Shown: positions 5,310 to 7,295 of the stretch, one piece after another | How the letters are laid out: the number at the start of each line of letters is the position of its first letter | Position numbering within the stretch: position 1 is the stretch's first letter | NCBI GenBank assembly: GCA_014729495.1 | Contig: WJJV01000114.1 | Location: forward strand, 1-7,295 | DNA from: Candidatus Woesearchaeota archaeon | GTDB taxonomy: Archaea > Nanobdellota > Nanobdellia > Woesearchaeales > UBA12501 | Length of the DNA stretch: 7,295 nucleotides | Reading direction: 5' to 3' | The notes under the pieces: generated by a model | What the model saw: only the letters and a program-made list of their open reading frames with translations | Told to the model about the DNA's origin: nothing | Databases searched by the model: none | Position numbers and translations under genes: made by a program

Positions 5310-5352
5310 TGATCAAGTATGTGCCATATGATCAAAAGTATTTGTCATATGG
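5310..5352. repeat. Tandem imperfect 20/22-bp repeat that also forms an inverted repeat
   Basis: Two units lie side by side just after the stop of the 464-aa gene: 5311-5330 and 5330-5351. Both run GATCAA, then GTAT, then CATATG; the second has AA inserted and two substitutions. Each unit holds the palindromes TGATCA (5310-5315, 5329-5334) and CATATG (5325-5330, 5346-5351). CCATATG (5324-5330) and CATATGG (5346-5352) also form a 7-bp inverted repeat with a 15-nt loop. This could be a pair of operator sites for the next gene or a weak hairpin between cistrons. No long T-run follows. Confidence 0.5.
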
Positions 5353-5377
5353 GCATAATCAATAAAGATGTTTGAAG

Positions 5378-5956
5378 ATGGGAGATCTTGAAGAACTGAA
5401 GAAGCTGGGTCCTGAGGATAGGGTGAAGAAGCTCAAGGAAATAGAAGAGAATAACCGTAAAGAGATAGAGGAAGCTCAGAAGCTGATGACTGATTCTCTG
5501 AGGGAGATTGAGATAGAGGACAAGATAAAGAGAGACATACCTATACCTCAGCTCACATCTGTGGATGTTGATACTCTTTTTGGCCAGGAAGAGAAGGATA
5601 TGTTCAGGACAAAGAGATATGATTCAGGCCCAAGCAGAGAGCAGAAGGCAGATGAGTCCCTCGAAGAGAGCATTGAGAAAGAGAAGATGAAGGAGCTCCC
5701 TCCTGAGGCAATGAAACAGTATACTCAGCAGCTTGAGCAGATAAGCAGCAGGCTTGAGGAGTTCAGGAACATGGGCGAGGAACACTTCAACCAGTACAAG
5801 CAGGATTATAATGAGGAGATAACCCAGATGTATGACAATGTCAAGCAGATGCAGCATTATGCAGGAGTAGGGGATCAGATAGAGAAGATGCATCTCACAG
5901 AGCAGATAGGGGAGCTGTCCAGCTCATTCGGTGAATACAAGAGAGGTGGTGTCTGA
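5378..5956 (+). CDS. Charged coiled-coil protein of unknown function (192 aa)
   Basis: The frame is open from a TTG at 5372 (194 aa) or the ATG at 5378 (192 aa); I prefer the ATG, and an in-frame stop at 5363 excludes a longer start. No Shine-Dalgarno is evident. The protein is very rich in Glu, Lys and Gln and has no Cys or Trp. Residues 1-52 (from the ATG) look like one continuous charged helix (LEELKKL, RVKKLKEIEENNRKEIEEA). Residues 53-70 are a Pro-containing, less charged segment (DIPIPQLTSVDVDTLFG) that could be a short binding motif. Residues 77-105 look disordered, and 107-185 resume heptad-like helices (QYTQQLEQISSRLEEFRNM). It is soluble and probably oligomeric or an adaptor. Its TGA shares a base with the start of the TIM-barrel gene, so the two products are probably made together and may interact. 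I recognise no family. Confidence 0.85.
   Translation: MGDLEELKKLGPEDRVKKLKEIEENNRKEIEEAQKLMTDSLREIEIEDKIKRDIPIPQLTSVDVDTLFGQEEKDMFRTKRYDSGPSREQKADESLEESIEKEKMKELPPEAMKQYTQQLEQISSRLEEFRNMGEEHFNQYKQDYNEEITQMYDNVKQMQHYAGVGDQIEKMHLTEQIGELSSSFGEYKRGGV
5943..5950 (+). promoter_or_regulatory. Shine-Dalgarno of the TIM-barrel gene, inside the coiled-coil gene
   Basis: GAGGTGGT is a near match to the archaeal consensus and ends 5 nt before the ATG at 5956 and 8 nt before the ATG at 5959. Either ATG is usable. The first overlaps the upstream TGA by one base, indicating translational coupling. Confidence 0.6.
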
Positions 5957-7295
5957 TGATGTTCAATGAGCGGGATGCCTACTCAATATCCAATTCAATG
6001 GACAGGGAATATTCAGCTAACTCCACTCCTGAGTTCAACCAGGGATATACAGGAGCTGCAAATCTTGAGAAGCCCATAGGCCAGGCAAGAGATGAGCCTA
6101 TCCTTGATACAGGTCAGATAGGACAGACTGTCGCAGAAGGAAGGGCTGGAGGAGGGACATTCATAGAGAGTATGCAGGCAGCTATAAGGAAAGGAGCTGG
6201 TTCTGTTGAGCTCTCAGCAATGCCTGTCGGTTCAGAGCCCGGTGTCGGTGTCGGTTCTTATGGTGTAGACAAGAGGCAGGAGCTTAGGGAGATAGCAAGG
6301 GCAAATGATGTGCAGATAGCTTCTGTCCATACTCCCACACAGGTCGGCAATCTCTCAGGTTTTGCAGGGCCAGAGAAAGGATTTGTTGATGAACAGAGAG
6401 AGGCATTCATCAATGAAGTAAAGCAGGCCATCAATTTTGCAGCAGACACCACCAAAGGAGGTGCTGTAGTGGTCCATACAGGAGAATTCCAGAGGCCCAT
6501 GTCAGAGCAGACCTGGGCATATGATGAGTATGGCAGGCTTATGTTCAAGCATTATGAAGAGGAGCCTGAAAGGGCAGTCATGAGGCTTGTTGATGACAGG
6601 ACAGGCCAGATCATAACACAGGTGAGGAAGAACCAGGAAGTGTTCAGGCCTGTATGGCTGACTGCAAAAGAGAACTATAACTATGTTGATGAGGAGACTG
6701 GTCAGAGAGTTGAGGTGAGAGAGGGAGATTACATTGATTATGAAGGCCATAAGGTCAGGATGGAGAACAGGATACCTGAGTTTGACAAGGAGCAGGGAAA
6801 CTTCAGGGTAAGGATGATGATGTGGGAGGACTTTGTTGAGGAGGCAAAAGAGAGGAACAGGATAAAGCAGGAACAGCTCGGAAGGCCCCTGAAGCCTGAT
6901 GAGGTGATAACAACAGAAGAGGCTTTCTTAAGGGCAACAGTCGAGAACCAGGCAGCGCAGGCAAGAGGATGGGCTCTGTATCATAACCAGAGGTTCAACG
7001 CAAAGCTCAGGGACATGCAGAAACTGAAAGAGGCACTGGGATACTGGAAGAAGATCGAGGAAGCCACTCCAGAAGATGAGAAATGGAAGATCATGAAGCA
7101 GGAAGGAGGAGGTTACTCATATGCTCTGAACCAGCTCGGTCTTGCTCCAAGAGAGAACAAGCTCCCTTCAGAGATAATTGAAGAGGAACTTTTTGATATA
7201 AAGAAGGATCTCAAACACATGTATGAAGGTTCTGCAACTTATGAGCAGCAGGCTGAAGAACAGCTGAACATGCTCAAGCACGCCAAGCCCATAGG
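5956..7295 (+). CDS. Large TIM-barrel protein (AP endonuclease IV / xylose isomerase-like superfamily), C-terminus beyond window
   Basis: The frame stays open for 446 codons to the right edge, so the protein is longer than seen. Residues 1-50 are polar and probably disordered. Residues 52-180 read like the first strands of an AP_endonuc_2 / sugar-phosphate isomerase TIM barrel: the pattern GSVELSAM with Glu85 (82-89), a helix VDKRQELREIARANDV (104-119), QIASVHTPTQVGNLSG (120-135) with His125, a long helix EQREAFINEVKQAINFAADT, and AVVVHTGEF (170-178) with His174. In this superfamily such Glu and His residues at strand ends bind divalent metals. The rest does not follow a standard barrel: 183-290 is acidic and strand-rich (DRTGQIITQV, WLTAKENYNYVDEETG), and 290-440 is a Lys/Glu/Gln-rich helical stretch. 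This suggests a long insertion, with the later strands off the edge. The assignment is by pattern, and the substrate is unknown. Confidence 0.75.
   Translation, partial: MMFNERDAYSISNSMDREYSANSTPEFNQGYTGAANLEKPIGQARDEPILDTGQIGQTVAEGRAGGGTFIESMQAAIRKGAGSVELSAMPVGSEPGVGVGSYGVDKRQELREIARANDVQIASVHTPTQVGNLSGFAGPEKGFVDEQREAFINEVKQAINFAADTTKGGAVVVHTGEFQRPMSEQTWAYDEYGRLMFKHYEEEPERAVMRLVDDRTGQIITQVRKNQEVFRPVWLTAKENYNYVDEETGQRVEVREGDYIDYEGHKVRMENRIPEFDKEQGNFRVRMMMWEDFVEEAKERNRIKQEQLGRPLKPDEVITTEEAFLRATVENQAAQARGWALYHNQRFNAKLRDMQKLKEALGYWKKIEEATPEDEKWKIMKQEGGGYSYALNQLGLAPRENKLPSEIIEEELFDIKKDLKHMYEGSATYEQQAEEQLNMLKHAKPI

Noticed and set aside
5310..5352. CRISPR-like array.
   Set aside because: Only two units, directly adjacent with no spacers and not identical. 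No cas-like gene is visible in the window.
6258..6750. Minus-strand frames opposite the TIM-barrel gene.
   Set aside because: They are antisense to a clearly coding frame with superfamily motifs, and their composition is typical of shadows (Ser/Leu/Pro-rich).

Overview
This window looks archaeal, most likely from a DPANN-type genome (Woesearchaeota/Pacearchaeota-like). That placement is inference from style and gene content, since no rRNA or tRNA is present. The signs are TATA-box promoters of the form TTTATATA or TATAAATA, Shine-Dalgarno motifs matching the archaeal GGAGGTGAT consensus, start codons with no Shine-Dalgarno that fit leaderless transcripts, Arg codons almost all AGG/AGA with abundant ATA for Ile, and tightly packed genes with stop/start overlaps.

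Layout. Positions 1-111 hold the 5' end of a minus-strand gene that runs off the left edge. Positions 112-334 are an AT-rich divergent promoter region with a TATA box facing each way and a 13-bp direct repeat. Positions 335-1516 form a chained plus-strand operon: an AbrB/SpoVT-fold DNA-binding protein (55 aa), a 46-aa protein of unknown function, a possible 21-aa micro-ORF, and a stand-alone ADP-dependent NAD(P)H-hydrate dehydratase (NnrD). Each joins the next by an ATGA overlap. Positions 1513-1800 carry a puzzling 95-codon frame with operon-like junctions at both ends but composition unlike real genes here, over a cluster of inverted repeats. Positions 1805-3502 encode a CPA2-type cation/proton antiporter with a C-terminal TrkA-N (RCK) domain, followed at 3544-3822 by a YhbY-type CRM-domain RNA-binding protein.

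A new transcription unit seems to begin after 3822. A promoter region with a perfect 12-bp palindrome precedes a 464-aa protein of unknown function (3913-5307). A 64-70-bp intergenic region with a tandem imperfect repeat, which also forms an inverted repeat, precedes a charged coiled-coil protein of about 192 aa (5378-5956). That gene's stop codon overlaps the start of a large TIM-barrel protein of the AP endonuclease IV / xylose isomerase-like superfamily. The TIM-barrel protein carries a long insertion and is cut by the right edge (5956-7295).

How the genes may work together. The left operon mixes a small regulator with metabolite repair (NnrD), ion homeostasis (KefB/C-like) and ribosome or RNA biology (YhbY), which looks like housekeeping clustering rather than one pathway. 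The strongest candidate for an undescribed system is the 3913-7295 trio: two proteins I cannot assign plus a divergent putative metal-dependent TIM barrel, two of them translationally coupled. What the trio does cannot be read from the sequence.
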